From assembly GCA_031253335.1 (NCBI GenBank), contig JAIRWF010000010.1, forward strand, positions 62,001 through 126,000: 64,000 nucleotides of DNA. The letters run 5' to 3'. Shown in pieces: positions 1-8,848 of this stretch. Within the stretch, counting starts at the first letter, position 1, and each line of letters opens with the position of its first letter. The notes beneath the pieces are model-generated. The model was not told where the DNA came from. It searched no databases and saw nothing but the letters and a program-made list of their open reading frames with translations. The stretch comes from Streptococcaceae bacterium (lineage in GTDB: Bacteria; Bacillota; Bacilli; Lactobacillales; Streptococcaceae). A program made the position numbers and the translations under genes.

Positions 1-1
1 G

Positions 2-340
2 TGTCCGACACCCGCTTATTGCTACACTCTGGGGCGTGCTGAGGGTGCAAGCCATAAACGCCGCCCGCAATTTATCTTGGATGCGGCAACTATCTGCGCG
101 AAATTGCTAAGAGATTGCCCTGATAAACGCGTGGCAGATGATCTCATCGTGAGCTATGGCATGCGCGAGCTCCGCTTTTGCAAACCAGAGGCTGGGTTTT
201 TCAACTATCTCGCAGCTTCACCATTAAAACAGGCTCTCTCACAGGTTCGCTTCTTCAAACTCCCTTGGGGACGTAAATTGCAGTATCTTACACGCCGAAT
301 TCCACTTACGGCTTATGTTTATTATCGACTGAATCAATGA
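2..340 (+). CDS. C-terminal part of a probable glycosyltransferase (cut by window edge)
   Basis: The frame is open from the first bases of the window to a TGA at 338-340, so this is the 3' end of a longer gene. A TTG at 77 is not needed as a start. The visible 112 residues include a segment (CYTLGRAEGASHK) that resembles the C-terminal part of GT2 glycosyltransferases, where aromatic and Gly-Ser/His residues follow the catalytic domain. The catalytic domain itself is outside the window, so the family is inferred mainly from the two GT2 genes that follow. It overlaps the next gene by ATGA (translational coupling), placing it in the same plus-strand polysaccharide operon. Confidence 0.55.
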   Translation, partial: CPTPAYCYTLGRAEGASHKRRPQFILDAATICAKLLRDCPDKRVADDLIVSYGMRELRFCKPEAGFFNYLAASPLKQALSQVRFFKLPWGRKLQYLTRRIPLTAYVYYRLNQ

Positions 341-1215
341 AACTTTTAACACAACTTGCTAAAATCATTCTCTTTTGGAATGTCCGCCGTGCACGCGAAG
401 AAAAAGACTCCAAGACACTGATTGCACAAATGGCCGCAACGAATCCACCGCAACCTCTTGTGAGCGTTCTCGTTCCGGTTTTTAATGTCGCACCTTATCT
501 TGAAGCGTGCCTTGAAAGCCTCTTAGCGCAAGATTATCCCAATCTTGAGATCGTTTGCGTAGATGATGCGTCAACAGATGGCAGTCGCGAGATTCTCTCG
601 CGTTTTTCGGATCGCCTCACCATCCTCACAAAGTCTGTCAATGAAGGCCTCCCGCAAGCACGAAAAACCGCACTCGAACAGGCGAAGGGCGACTTCATCC
701 TCAATGTGGATGCAGACGACACACTTGTACCAAGTGCTGTGAGTGATATGGTGCTTACCGCACAGGCATCTCACGCAGATGTGGTCGTGTGTGATTACGA
801 AAAATCAGGCGAAATCATCCGTCAGCCCAAAATCCCCGAAACAGGAAGTTTTAGGCGTGTTCAAACAAGAAGCTTTGCCTATGGTAACACGATTTGGAAT
901 CGTTTGATTTTGCGCTCACTTGCGTTAGAACTTGATTTTCCATATGCAAATGCGGGTGAAGACATTGTGCTAAATACCGGACTTTATCTCAAAGCCAAAA
1001 AAATTGTGCATTGCCACAAGGCGCTTTATCACTGGCGCAAGACGACAGGCTCCATGACCAATACTGTGCGTGAGGAAACTTACAAGGAGTTAGACAAAAA
1101 TTACGCACGCGTGTGGGCGCTTTGCGAGGCGGCTTTTAATGCGAATGAATTAGCAAAAATCCGTCCGCTCTACAAGGCACGCCAAAAACGGATTCAAAAA
1201 CGAGGCTGGAGTTAA
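337..1215 (+). CDS. GT2 family glycosyltransferase
   Basis: A 292-residue GT-A fold glycosyltransferase expected to move a sugar from a nucleotide-sugar donor to a growing lipid-linked or wall polysaccharide at the cytoplasmic membrane face. The GT2 signature is clear: LVSVLVPVFNV at residues 41-51, the nucleotide-binding VDDAS near 75-79, and the metal-binding DADD at 125-128. The first 35 residues are a basic, partly hydrophobic extension that may bind the membrane. The C-terminus is Arg/Lys-rich. It overlaps the previous gene by 4 nt and is followed after 1 nt by another GT2 gene, so the three are one operon. Donor and acceptor cannot be read from the sequence. Confidence 0.9.
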   Translation: MKLLTQLAKIILFWNVRRAREEKDSKTLIAQMAATNPPQPLVSVLVPVFNVAPYLEACLESLLAQDYPNLEIVCVDDASTDGSREILSRFSDRLTILTKSVNEGLPQARKTALEQAKGDFILNVDADDTLVPSAVSDMVLTAQASHADVVVCDYEKSGEIIRQPKIPETGSFRRVQTRSFAYGNTIWNRLILRSLALELDFPYANAGEDIVLNTGLYLKAKKIVHCHKALYHWRKTTGSMTNTVREETYKELDKNYARVWALCEAAFNANELAKIRPLYKARQKRIQKRGWS

Positions 1216-1216
1216 T

Positions 1217-2164
1217 ATGGAGCCGTTAATTAGTGTCATCATTCCAATCTATAACGTTGAGGCCTATCTCAAGGAATGTCTTGAGAGTGTTTTGGCGCAG
1301 ACGTATGCCTACCTTGAAATCATCCTCATAGATGATGGCTCGACAGATGGTTCAAAGACTATTGCGGAGGCGTATCAAGCAAAAGACAGTCGCGTTCACC
1401 TGATTCAGCAGGAAAATCTTGGTCTCTCGGGTGCAAGAAATACAGGGCTTGACGCGGCTAAGGGAGACTATTTCTTGTTTGTTGATAGCGATGATGTCAT
1501 CTCCCCTCGGCATATCGAAGATCTCTATGCGGCGGTGATAGCTAGCGACGCAGACAGTGCGCAGTGCCTTTATACGCGGGATATCGTGCAACTCAAAGAT
1601 GTTAAAAATCCGAAAACGACGCTTATCACGGGGGACTATATGATGCGTGTTAAAAGTCTTGCAGCGTCAAATCATTCGTTTAAGTATGCTTGGGGACGCT
1701 TGATGAAACGTTCTGTAGCTGGGCGTATTCGCTTTGAAGTCGGTATGATTTTAGAAGATGGGCCTTATTTTTATGAGACGTTAGATGAGACGTCGCGTGT
1801 GGTATTGCTAGATAGTCCGAGCTATTTTTATCGGAAACGGCCTGACTCTATTCTAAACGCACCTGCAAATCCCAGACATTTTGATCAGTTCAAAAAAAAT
1901 CAGCTCTTAGAAAGCTATTTTGAAAAAAAGCACCCTGAGGGGCTAGATTATAGTCGTGCGCAGTCATTTTCGGGGAATGATGCACTCGTTAAGCGCTACG
2001 TGGGCGAGGACACAGCCATAGCACGCGAACTCCTGGCGCGTCTCTACACAGAAAACCATACTTTGCTCGAAAAGCGGTCTCACAAGAATTTTTGGTATCG
2101 TTCGACGTCGCATTATGCGCTTTATCTGCGTCTGCTAAGACTTGTTCACCGCATCAAAAGATGA
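1217..2164 (+). CDS. GT2 family glycosyltransferase
   Basis: A 315-residue GT2 enzyme. ISVIIPIYNVEAYL at the N-terminus, IDDGSTDGS with the DD pair at 39-40 and the metal-binding DSDD at 90-93 define the GT-A catalytic core. A C-terminal helical part of about 110 residues ends in a basic tail. It lies 1 nt after the upstream GT2 gene and is the last gene of the plus-strand operon. Its stop codon lies inside a hairpin shared with the convergent minus-strand gene. Like many GTs in capsule or wall-polysaccharide loci, its specificity cannot be assigned from sequence alone. Confidence 0.92.
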   Translation: MEPLISVIIPIYNVEAYLKECLESVLAQTYAYLEIILIDDGSTDGSKTIAEAYQAKDSRVHLIQQENLGLSGARNTGLDAAKGDYFLFVDSDDVISPRHIEDLYAAVIASDADSAQCLYTRDIVQLKDVKNPKTTLITGDYMMRVKSLAASNHSFKYAWGRLMKRSVAGRIRFEVGMILEDGPYFYETLDETSRVVLLDSPSYFYRKRPDSILNAPANPRHFDQFKKNQLLESYFEKKHPEGLDYSRAQSFSGNDALVKRYVGEDTAIARELLARLYTENHTLLEKRSHKNFWYRSTSHYALYLRLLRLVHRIKR

Positions 2165-2185
2165 GCTTGGAACGGCTCATTTTTC
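2161..2185. terminator. Shared hairpin terminator between convergent operons
   Basis: ATGAGC (2161-2166) pairs with GCTCAT (2175-2180) around an 8-nt loop and is followed by TTTTTC on the plus strand. The TGA stops of both convergent genes (2162-2164 plus, 2179-2177 minus) are part of the stem. The minus-strand U tract is weaker. Confidence 0.65.
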
Positions 2186-3421
2186 TCCAACTAAACGGCT
2201 GCTGCGCCACCAGGTAAAGTAGCTAAAGAGAACAATCAGGCCAAAGAGGACGGCACAGATGGCAAAGGCGGGGTAGTAGGTCCCGTGGTGCCAGCTAAAG
2301 AGCCAGTCGGTCTGAAAGAAGAAGACTTTTGCTGGGACTTCTTTGAGGGAAATCCAGTAATAGGCGAAAAAGAGCGTCCCGTTGTAGAAGAGGAAGTTAA
2401 GAAGTGAGAGAAACCCAGGGTCTAAGAGAACATAAATAAGGGTAAAAAGTGTTGCTGTTGCGATATAGGTCTCATGCTGTGCGGGCAGCCACCACCAAAA
2501 AAGTCCTGCTGAAATCACTGGATAAAGGCCATAGAGAATGGCTTTTTCTTTTTCGGGGCGCGTGAAACGTGCGATGAGAAGACCTGTCAGAATTAGGAGA
2601 AGGACGACCATCGTGAGAGAAAAAATCTTAATCCACAGAGGCGTTGTCCCAAGCCCCATCCCATAGACAAGCGCCCAGAGTGAAAAGCCGCCATCAAAAA
2701 CGTGACCACCCGTGCGCTCCAAAATAGAACCTAAGATGCCGTCAAAGAAATTACCGCCCGCAAGGACATTTGGCAGGGAGGCAAGACTAATCGCAAAGGC
2801 GCCTCCGATGAGTGGGGCGAGACGCTCTTTTAAGGAGGCTTTTTTGAAATCCCGAAAATAAAGATAGATATAAAGGGGGGCAACATAAATGGCCATGACC
2901 TTGAAAGTGGCGCCGAACGCTAAGAAAAACCACATGCGTCCTTTTTTGTCTTTTAAGAGCATGAGAAAAGATAAGAGGACGAAAAAGAGATAGCTTGCGT
3001 CAGACAGGTTTGACTTCATGATGTCCATGGAAAAAGCGGGTAAAAAAAGAGTCAATACGGCACAAAAAGTAGGGAGATACATGCTTTTAGGGCGCAAGCG
3101 TCGCGTGATGAAGTACATCGTCACGGCAGATAAAATAGAAAAGAAAAGGCCAATGAGCTTGAGACAATAGGCCACGCCAAGGTAAGCGTAAAGACCTGTT
3201 TTGATGAAGAGGCTATAAATTAAGAAATACCAAATGGTCGTGTAGTTAGCCACTTTATTATTGATGGTCGCAATGCCATGGAAACCGTGTGTGGCAAGGT
3301 AAGTCCACCACTCTTTTTGTGTGACGGTATCAAAGGTGAAGGTATAGCGCATGTGCCACATGAGGGCGGCATAGAGCACAAGACCGATGAGAACAATGGC
3401 AGGATTAATGAGCTTTTTCAT
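2177..3421 (-). CDS. Multi-pass membrane protein, GT-C-like (mannosyltransferase-type) paralog 1
   Basis: A 414-residue hydrophobic protein with about ten predicted membrane segments. After the first segment an extracytoplasmic part carries aromatic residues and an acidic position (FTFDTVTQKEWW, ATHGFHGI, ANYTTIWY), the usual arrangement in lipid-phosphate-sugar-dependent GT-C enzymes. It is clearly paralogous to the neighbouring upstream gene: both share WWxYLATH, NYTTIWY and a SLPNVxAGGxxxDGI segment. By context the two probably modify or polymerise the polysaccharide outside the membrane. It is the last gene of the minus-strand operon starting at ugd and overlaps the previous gene by 17 nt. 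The GT-C label is an inference from topology and context. Confidence 0.75.
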   Translation of the reverse strand: MKKLINPAIVLIGLVLYAALMWHMRYTFTFDTVTQKEWWTYLATHGFHGIATINNKVANYTTIWYFLIYSLFIKTGLYAYLGVAYCLKLIGLFFSILSAVTMYFITRRLRPKSMYLPTFCAVLTLFLPAFSMDIMKSNLSDASYLFFVLLSFLMLLKDKKGRMWFFLAFGATFKVMAIYVAPLYIYLYFRDFKKASLKERLAPLIGGAFAISLASLPNVLAGGNFFDGILGSILERTGGHVFDGGFSLWALVYGMGLGTTPLWIKIFSLTMVVLLLILTGLLIARFTRPEKEKAILYGLYPVISAGLFWWWLPAQHETYIATATLFTLIYVLLDPGFLSLLNFLFYNGTLFFAYYWISLKEVPAKVFFFQTDWLFSWHHGTYYPAFAICAVLFGLIVLFSYFTWWRSSRLVGEK

Positions 3422-4592
3422 GAGCTAGCCTTTCTTTAAACATAAGAGAATAGCATAAAATAAGGATGAAAAGGAAAATGAGCGAAATCAGGCGGCTGTC
3501 ATTCCAAATGAAAGCAAAAGGGTTGGCAAATTGATTGGCGTAAAGACTGGCTAGAAGAAGATTGAGGAGGACAGCAAGGAAGATATAGGTTTTTTTAGGG
3601 CGCGCAAGAAGCGTGAGAAGAGCGAAAATGCTGGCCAGTGCGAAGTAATTGCCGTGCTGCGCGGGTAGGAGATAAGTTGATAAAAGGGTTGAGAGGACTG
3701 GTAAAAAGGTCCATAGAAAGGCATTGTCTGTGATGGGGCGGATGAGAAACGCCGTGAATACAAGAACGAGTGCCAACAGCACGAAGGAGAAAAGTCTGAA
3801 AGCGTTGGGATTGATGGGTGAGAGTGCCCAAAGAGAGTCTGAGAGCCATTGCATGGAGCTTGAGCTGCGCCCAAGGAGCGGCGTAACAATTCCATCGAGT
3901 AACTTCCCACCTGCGAAGACATTTGGAAGGGAGGCAAAAAGGATGGCCAGAAAGCCTGCAAGAGGCGCGAGCTTTTGAGTGAGCTTAACTTTTTTGAAAT
4001 CACGGCTGTAAAAATAAAGATAAGTAGGAAGTAGAAAAATCGCCATGAGCTTGAAAGAAAGGGCGAGACCTAGGAGGAAAGCAGCGAGAAACCAGTACTT
4101 TTTAATAAAAGCGAGAAAGGAAGCAAGTGCCAGCGCAAGATAGATACTGTCGGGAAGGTTTGTTTTGAGAAGGTCACCTAAAAAAGCAGGTAAATAAAGT
4201 GTGAGAACAGCAAAAAGTGAAGAAAGATGGCGCAAATCTGGGCGAAGCTGACTCGTGATGACGTCAATCAGGATACCTGAGGCAAGCGACCCGATGAGAC
4301 TTGCGACTTTGATGCTCAGTGCTAGGCCAAAATGGCTATAAAAGCCCGTGTGGATAAAAATAAGAATGAGAGCGTACCAAATGGTCGTGTAGTTGCCACT
4401 GTAGGTAAAATGCTGAAAGTTGAGTGTGGCAATGCCTGAAATATCATGCGTTGCGAGATAGTGCCACCAGGTTGCTTGAAAGGTGCTCGTATCAAGGGAT
4501 GCGATTTGTCGCGTGTTCCAGAAAATAACGAGATAGCCTAAAAAAGCGACGAGGGTAAGAAGAGAAAGGAGACTGCGTTTTGTGTGGGTCAT
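3405..4592 (-). CDS. Multi-pass membrane protein, GT-C-like paralog 2
   Basis: A 395-residue polytopic membrane protein of the same family as its downstream neighbour. Shared landmarks are a first transmembrane helix followed by TWWHYLATHDISGIATLN, NYTTIWY, a cytoplasmic YSRDFKK loop, SLPNVFAGGKLLDGI and a LPAQHGNYF motif. Tandem duplication of a GT-C-like gene suggests two related transfer steps, or a pair acting as a heteromer. The start ATG at 4592 forms an ATGA overlap with the stop of the GT-D gene, showing tight coupling. Substrate is unknown. Confidence 0.75.
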   Translation of the reverse strand: MTHTKRSLLSLLTLVAFLGYLVIFWNTRQIASLDTSTFQATWWHYLATHDISGIATLNFQHFTYSGNYTTIWYALILIFIHTGFYSHFGLALSIKVASLIGSLASGILIDVITSQLRPDLRHLSSLFAVLTLYLPAFLGDLLKTNLPDSIYLALALASFLAFIKKYWFLAAFLLGLALSFKLMAIFLLPTYLYFYSRDFKKVKLTQKLAPLAGFLAILFASLPNVFAGGKLLDGIVTPLLGRSSSSMQWLSDSLWALSPINPNAFRLFSFVLLALVLVFTAFLIRPITDNAFLWTFLPVLSTLLSTYLLPAQHGNYFALASIFALLTLLARPKKTYIFLAVLLNLLLASLYANQFANPFAFIWNDSRLISLIFLFILILCYSLMFKERLAHEKAH

Positions 4593-5539
4593 GGGTGCAC
4601 GTTCTCGCTTTCTTTGGAGTTGGTATCAAAGCGGGCGATGATTTGGTTCGCGTAGGTTGGGTCGTTTGGTGCGTCAATCTTGCGGCCATTTCTGCCGTCG
4701 CCAATTTCGTTGATGAACTTGCCGGGAACGGGAACTTTTGTTGTGGCTTGCATCTGGAGCCATTCGTACTCGATGTCTATGTGACCAAGATCAAGCGCTT
4801 GAAGGTCCTTGCGGGCTAAGCGACGTGCGAGGACGGTGGCTGTGGGACCGAGAGCTAGAATAATCAGGGTGTCCTTTGTCGCCACAGTCGTGATGGCTGT
4901 TTCTAGCGTATCAATGCAATCATAGGCATGACGCGTGGGTGCGATGATGCGGCGGATTGTCTTGGCATTTGCAAAGAGAGAATTGCCCACACCGAGGCGG
5001 GAGAGCGCCCCTTCGACAAAGAGAATATCACGGTCTTGCCAGATCTGCTGGAGTTTTTGGACGTAGGTAGCTGCTTGCGACTTGTCTCGTCGGGTGATAT
5101 AAAAGCGCGTGAGGAGGGCGTCGCCGTAAAAAGGATTGGTAAAGTATTTTTTCCAATAGGCGCCATAAGGTGCGTAGGCAGTCTTCTCATCCCAGAAACG
5201 CACAGTATCGGGAATGTAAAGTTCGGCATTGTGCGTCGCATCAAAGACGTCGGGAATAGCAACCAAGAGACGCGCGTCATGCTCTGATGCGGTGGCTTTT
5301 AACTCACGTGTGAGAGCGGGGTCTTTGTGCTGGTAATAGATATCACGGTAGCCTGAGAGAAGCCCCAACTCACCGTCGCCAAAGCGGGCAAGAGATAGGT
5401 GTTGCGAGAGAAGTAAATCGAGTGTTTGGTCGCTTGATAAGACTTTGGGATAAGGCTTTTTGCGGGTGAAAAAAGCGGCAAGGTGGAGGTAGCGCGCAAA
5501 GAGCTGACGCCGAATTTTTTCGGAAAGTGTGTTAGGCAT
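4589..5539 (-). CDS. GT-D fold (DUF1792, SP_1767-type) glycosyltransferase
   Basis: The N-terminal segment LARFGDGELGLLSGYRDIYYQ matches the DUF1792 (GT-D) family first described for streptococcal serine-rich glycoprotein glycosylation and also found in polysaccharide loci. The C-terminal part has FVEGALSRLGVGNSLF, LILALGPTATVLARRL and DLGHIDIEYEWL, all typical of the family. I chose the ATG at 5539 (MPNTLSEK) rather than the longer frame from 5572, because GGAGG lies 4 nt upstream of 5539 and the longer version would overlap the GT2 gene by 40 nt. It overlaps that GT2 gene by 8 nt. The donor sugar is unknown; glucose is the donor for the characterised member. Confidence 0.85.
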   Translation of the reverse strand: MPNTLSEKIRRQLFARYLHLAAFFTRKKPYPKVLSSDQTLDLLLSQHLSLARFGDGELGLLSGYRDIYYQHKDPALTRELKATASEHDARLLVAIPDVFDATHNAELYIPDTVRFWDEKTAYAPYGAYWKKYFTNPFYGDALLTRFYITRRDKSQAATYVQKLQQIWQDRDILFVEGALSRLGVGNSLFANAKTIRRIIAPTRHAYDCIDTLETAITTVATKDTLIILALGPTATVLARRLARKDLQALDLGHIDIEYEWLQMQATTKVPVPGKFINEIGDGRNGRKIDAPNDPTYANQIIARFDTNSKESENVHP

Positions 5540-6491
5540 GGGACCTCCTTTTGGCGAGTTTTCGTGCAGCAAGAAAAGTGTGCAAGAATTGATAAGCCTT
5601 GCGGGGACTGGGACTGTGTGTCATACCATATAGAAGTTCACGAATGAAGTGCTTTTGGAGCTTGTCAAATTTGACAGCGACTTCAGATGTCAGAAAATTG
5701 TGAGAAACGGCTTCGCGATAGACAGCCGCAAGACCTGAAGTCTGGCTAATGCGATTATAAGCTTGAAGACGGGAGCTAAAAGATGAGGTAAGCTCGGAGA
5801 CTTGGGCTTGCGCATCGAGGAGTGTCAGAAACTTGGCATCCAACTGACGGGTCGCGCGCCCTGGCGTGTAGTGATAGCTTGGCTGATTGAGGCAGGTGAC
5901 ATGAGCGTCAGGAGCAAGTGCGTGTGCGCTAACGAGAAATTCGGTGATAAAGAGGGTATCCTCGGAGTAAAAAATGTCTTCGTCAAATTTGACAGCGGTT
6001 TGTTGCAATAAATCACGTCGGAAGGCTTTGTTAAATGGCCAACCTTGGTACTTGGTGGCAGACAAAATGAGTTCAAGTGCTTCAGCGACTGGGACGTGCG
6101 TTTTTTGACAGCCATAAGAGAGCGTTTCAAGGCTTTTGTCAGATTTGACAAAAAAACTATTGAAGATACAAAGAGGCATGTCAGATTTGACAGCTTCTGC
6201 AAGGAGAGCTAAATGCTCGGGGCTGACCCAATCGTCTGCGTCAATGAAAACGATGTAGTCTCCCACAGCAGCTTCAAGACCCAAGTTGCGCGCAGCAGAG
6301 ACGCCTTTGTGAGGCTGCGTGAAAACATGCACAAAAGGAAAGACGGAGGCGCGTTCTTTTGTCTGATCCCGTGATCCGTCATCAATCACGAGAACTTCAA
6401 AATCTGTGTAAGACTGCGCAGCAAGGCTTTCGAGACATTTTTCAATCGTTTTTTCCGCGTTGAAGGCCGGAATAATTACTGAAAATTTCAT
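5532..6491 (-). CDS. GT2 family glycosyltransferase
   Basis: A 319-residue GT2 enzyme with FSVIIPAFNAEKTI, VIDDGSRDQT (DD at 37-38) and IDADDWVS (DADD at 84-87). The C-terminal third is helical and basic. It starts 4 nt inside the end of the flippase gene (ATGA overlap). The gene carries four copies of the window-wide palindrome (5663, 5982, 6137, 6179), read as VKFD or VKSD in the protein. They are spread through the variable parts and not in the catalytic motifs. Role: one sugar transfer of the surface polysaccharide, specificity not readable. Confidence 0.92.
   Translation of the reverse strand: MKFSVIIPAFNAEKTIEKCLESLAAQSYTDFEVLVIDDGSRDQTKERASVFPFVHVFTQPHKGVSAARNLGLEAAVGDYIVFIDADDWVSPEHLALLAEAVKSDMPLCIFNSFFVKSDKSLETLSYGCQKTHVPVAEALELILSATKYQGWPFNKAFRRDLLQQTAVKFDEDIFYSEDTLFITEFLVSAHALAPDAHVTCLNQPSYHYTPGRATRQLDAKFLTLLDAQAQVSELTSSFSSRLQAYNRISQTSGLAAVYREAVSHNFLTSEVAVKFDKLQKHFIRELLYGMTHSPSPRKAYQFLHTFLAARKLAKRRSHA
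5663..6192. repeat. Four copies of the GTCARATYTGAC palindrome inside a GT2 gene
   Basis: TGTCAAATTTGACA at 5663-5676, GTCAAATTTGAC at 5982-5993, TGTCAGATTTGACA at 6137-6150 and 6179-6192. All are in the frame that reads VKFD or VKSD on the coding (minus) strand. Confidence 0.9.
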
Positions 6492-8011
6492 TGGGTTCTC
6501 CTTATGGCGCTTAGGAGTAGGCCTTTATAGTAATGAAACTCTGAACGCCTAGAAAAGAGCAAAATAAGTAGAAGATTTGGGAAAATGAGCCCCAGCGCGA
6601 TTGCAAAAGCAAAAAGTGCCCAATGCCCAGAAATCCCATGTCCCAAAAAGAAGATGAGCGCTGAAAGTGCGAGCATGGCAAGAAAAAGCACAAGCCAGCG
6701 GAGCTGTTCAATGACATAGTCACGGTTTGGCCGCTTGAACGTCGGCTGATAGAGGTATTTCGGGAAGCTATAGCCGTAGAGAATCATCGTCGAAAGAAGA
6801 GTTCCGATCAACACGCCCTCAAGGCCCAGAAAATGCACCAAGATGAGCGATGCTACTAGGTTAATAAGGGACTCAAGAATGGGAACATGCCTGTTTTCAT
6901 AAAAAATGCCTGCTGCAGACTGGAAAATCTGAATAGGGCGCCGCATACCGGTCACATAAAAGTTAAGCACGATGCAAAAAAGGACTGAGATAGATAGGAG
7001 AAAACTCTTGCCCAGCCAGAGCGTAATAAAGGGCTGCATAACAAGGAAAATCGCAATCGCAGCCCAACTCTCGAGCCAGAAGTTCAAAAAGCTCATCTTT
7101 TGATAGATGTCAAAGGCAGCATCAGGATCATTTTCAGTCAGGAGATCCCCCACAGAAGCTGTCACGCCGCTGATGAGAGTGCCCAAAAGGGTGGAGGCAG
7201 CATTTGTCACGAGCAGATAATTGGCGTAGCGCCCCATTGTGCCAAGTCCCAGGAAGGCAGTGATAATAAGACTGTCCGTGCCGAAAACGACAAAGGTGCC
7301 GATGTTATGGAAGAACATGCCGTAGATCTGCTTGCGAAAAGCGTGAAGGATATCGCGTGGAAGTGGAGAGATAGGCTTCTCACGGAGCCATGGGTAGCGC
7401 TTATTTGCAAAATATGCAATATAAAAGTTCTCAAGAAGTGTTGTGACAAGGCTTGCCAAGAGAAAAAGGATGAAACTGTGCGTCTGAAGGAGAATCACGA
7501 GCTGCAAGATGTCAAGAATCAGTGTCTGAAGCGTGTCAAACAGACTCAGCCAGTAGTTTTTCTGGTCGGCATAAAGAATAGAGCGCTTGTAGCTAAAGAG
7601 ATAGCCCGCGACGGTCGAGGCGAGAAACAAGAGAAAAACGAGGATGACGTTGTCATGGATACCAGGGTAGTGACTGAACAGATGCAAAAAAGGCAGCAGA
7701 AGAAGACCAATCGCTGTCACCACAAGTGCGACAACCCGGTAGCAGTTGCGATAGAAGCGCATGAGACTTTTTAAGGTCTCGGTATCGCCAGCTGCAAGTG
7801 GCTGATACATGTTAAAGATAATCGCTGTCCCAATCCCAAGCTCGGCAATCGAGAGCATGCCAATGATGCTCGTGAAAAGACTGTTGAGCCCTTGGTAATC
7901 CACGCCAAGTGTGCGAATGAAGACTGTGCGCACAAGAAAGGTAAATAAGGTCGTGACAAGCATTTGCCCGACGCTCATGGCGCTATTTTTGAGTGAGTTG
8001 AGAAGGCGCAT
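6488..8011 (-). CDS. Polysaccharide flippase (Wzx/MATE-like MOP superfamily)
   Basis: A 507-residue protein with about 14 membrane helices. The N-terminal part (RTVFIRTLGVDYQGLNSLFTSIIGMLSIAELGIGTAIIFNMYQPLA) is characteristic of oligosaccharide-unit translocases of the MOP superfamily found in Gram-positive capsule and wall-polysaccharide loci. It is expected to flip undecaprenyl-linked repeat units across the membrane. It overlaps the GT2 gene downstream (ATGA) and touches the end of licD upstream, so it is co-expressed with the transferases. No wzy-type polymerase was recognised with certainty in the window; one of the two polytopic GT-C-like proteins could take that role. Confidence 0.88.
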   Translation of the reverse strand: MRLLNSLKNSAMSVGQMLVTTLFTFLVRTVFIRTLGVDYQGLNSLFTSIIGMLSIAELGIGTAIIFNMYQPLAAGDTETLKSLMRFYRNCYRVVALVVTAIGLLLLPFLHLFSHYPGIHDNVILVFLLFLASTVAGYLFSYKRSILYADQKNYWLSLFDTLQTLILDILQLVILLQTHSFILFLLASLVTTLLENFYIAYFANKRYPWLREKPISPLPRDILHAFRKQIYGMFFHNIGTFVVFGTDSLIITAFLGLGTMGRYANYLLVTNAASTLLGTLISGVTASVGDLLTENDPDAAFDIYQKMSFLNFWLESWAAIAIFLVMQPFITLWLGKSFLLSISVLFCIVLNFYVTGMRRPIQIFQSAAGIFYENRHVPILESLINLVASLILVHFLGLEGVLIGTLLSTMILYGYSFPKYLYQPTFKRPNRDYVIEQLRWLVLFLAMLALSALIFFLGHGISGHWALFAFAIALGLIFPNLLLILLFSRRSEFHYYKGLLLSAIRRTQ

Positions 8012-8847
8012 TAGACCTCCTCTTTCCGCCAGAAATAGCGGTAGTAGCTGTGATTGTGCTGTTCGTGTGGCTTTGGTGTGCGTTTGTAATCGCCATAAAG
8101 CTCAGTGAGGTAGGCGTCGTAGTCTGTGAGGCGACGCAAAGTCAAGCCCTCAAAGGGGCAATCTTCATAGCGTTCAAAAAGGGACTTTGGAAAATTGCCT
8201 GATTTGCCGCGTGGATTATAGACGTAGTTGCAATAATCGCTATCTGGTAGTGTGTTGTGCGCCTGCATGGTGAGATCGGCTTCTTCAGCAAGCTCCTGCC
8301 AGTTGCCACGATTGCGCCGATGACTCGGTGCCCAGAGGATAAGCTTTGCCAGAGCGTAGTACCAATGCTCAGAGCTCGCATAGGCAAGTCCGTGGTCGCA
8401 GGATGTGATCAGGTTTGTCACGGCGTACTGAATCGAGGATTTGAAATGCTTTCTGATGGCAGGGTCATTTGGCAAGCTATCTATCGGGAAAATGTCGATA
8501 AAGACGCCACGCACGGGATTGAGATGGTCGAGTCGGCTTTTGTAGGTGGTTCTTGCGTCGTAGAGCTTTGCAAAAGGAAGATAGGTCTCGCAAGCCTTGT
8601 AATAGCTGAGCTGATAGACGTCGGGAAGATCTGTCATAAGTGCTTTCATGAGCTTTTCATAGTTGGGGCGCGTCAACATGATGTCGATGTCGTCGTCCCA
8701 AGGGATGTAACCCTGGTACTTGATGCTACCCAAAAGACTCCCTGCGGCGAGGGAGTAGTCAATGCCAGCATCTCGACAGATGCCATCAATGTAGGACACC
8801 ATGTCAAGCTGCAGTGCACGTACTTTTTCAGTCGAAATCGGAATCAT
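8011..8847 (-). CDS. LicD family phosphotransferase
   Basis: About 278 residues from the chosen start. The family hallmark DYSLAAGSLLGSIKYQGYIPWDDDIDIM contains the acidic DDDID cluster used by LicD nucleotidyl/phosphotransferases. LicD-type enzymes attach phosphodiester substituents (phosphocholine, glycerol- or ribitol-phosphate in different systems) to glycans. The frame is open to 8928, but LicD proteins start close to the first conserved helix, so I prefer the ATG at 8847 (MIPISTEK). It lies 1 nt after the ugd stop, giving coupling. No strong Shine-Dalgarno is visible. The substituent moved is unknown. Confidence 0.87.
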   Translation of the reverse strand: MIPISTEKVRALQLDMVSYIDGICRDAGIDYSLAAGSLLGSIKYQGYIPWDDDIDIMLTRPNYEKLMKALMTDLPDVYQLSYYKACETYLPFAKLYDARTTYKSRLDHLNPVRGVFIDIFPIDSLPNDPAIRKHFKSSIQYAVTNLITSCDHGLAYASSEHWYYALAKLILWAPSHRRNRGNWQELAEEADLTMQAHNTLPDSDYCNYVYNPRGKSGNFPKSLFERYEDCPFEGLTLRRLTDYDAYLTELYGDYKRTPKPHEQHNHSYYRYFWRKEEV

Positions 8848-8848
8848 A

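Noticed and set aside
7100-7774. 224-codon plus-strand frame inside the flippase gene
   Set aside because: Antisense to a clear MOP-family protein; Lys/Asp-rich nonsense typical of the reverse strand of membrane protein genes.
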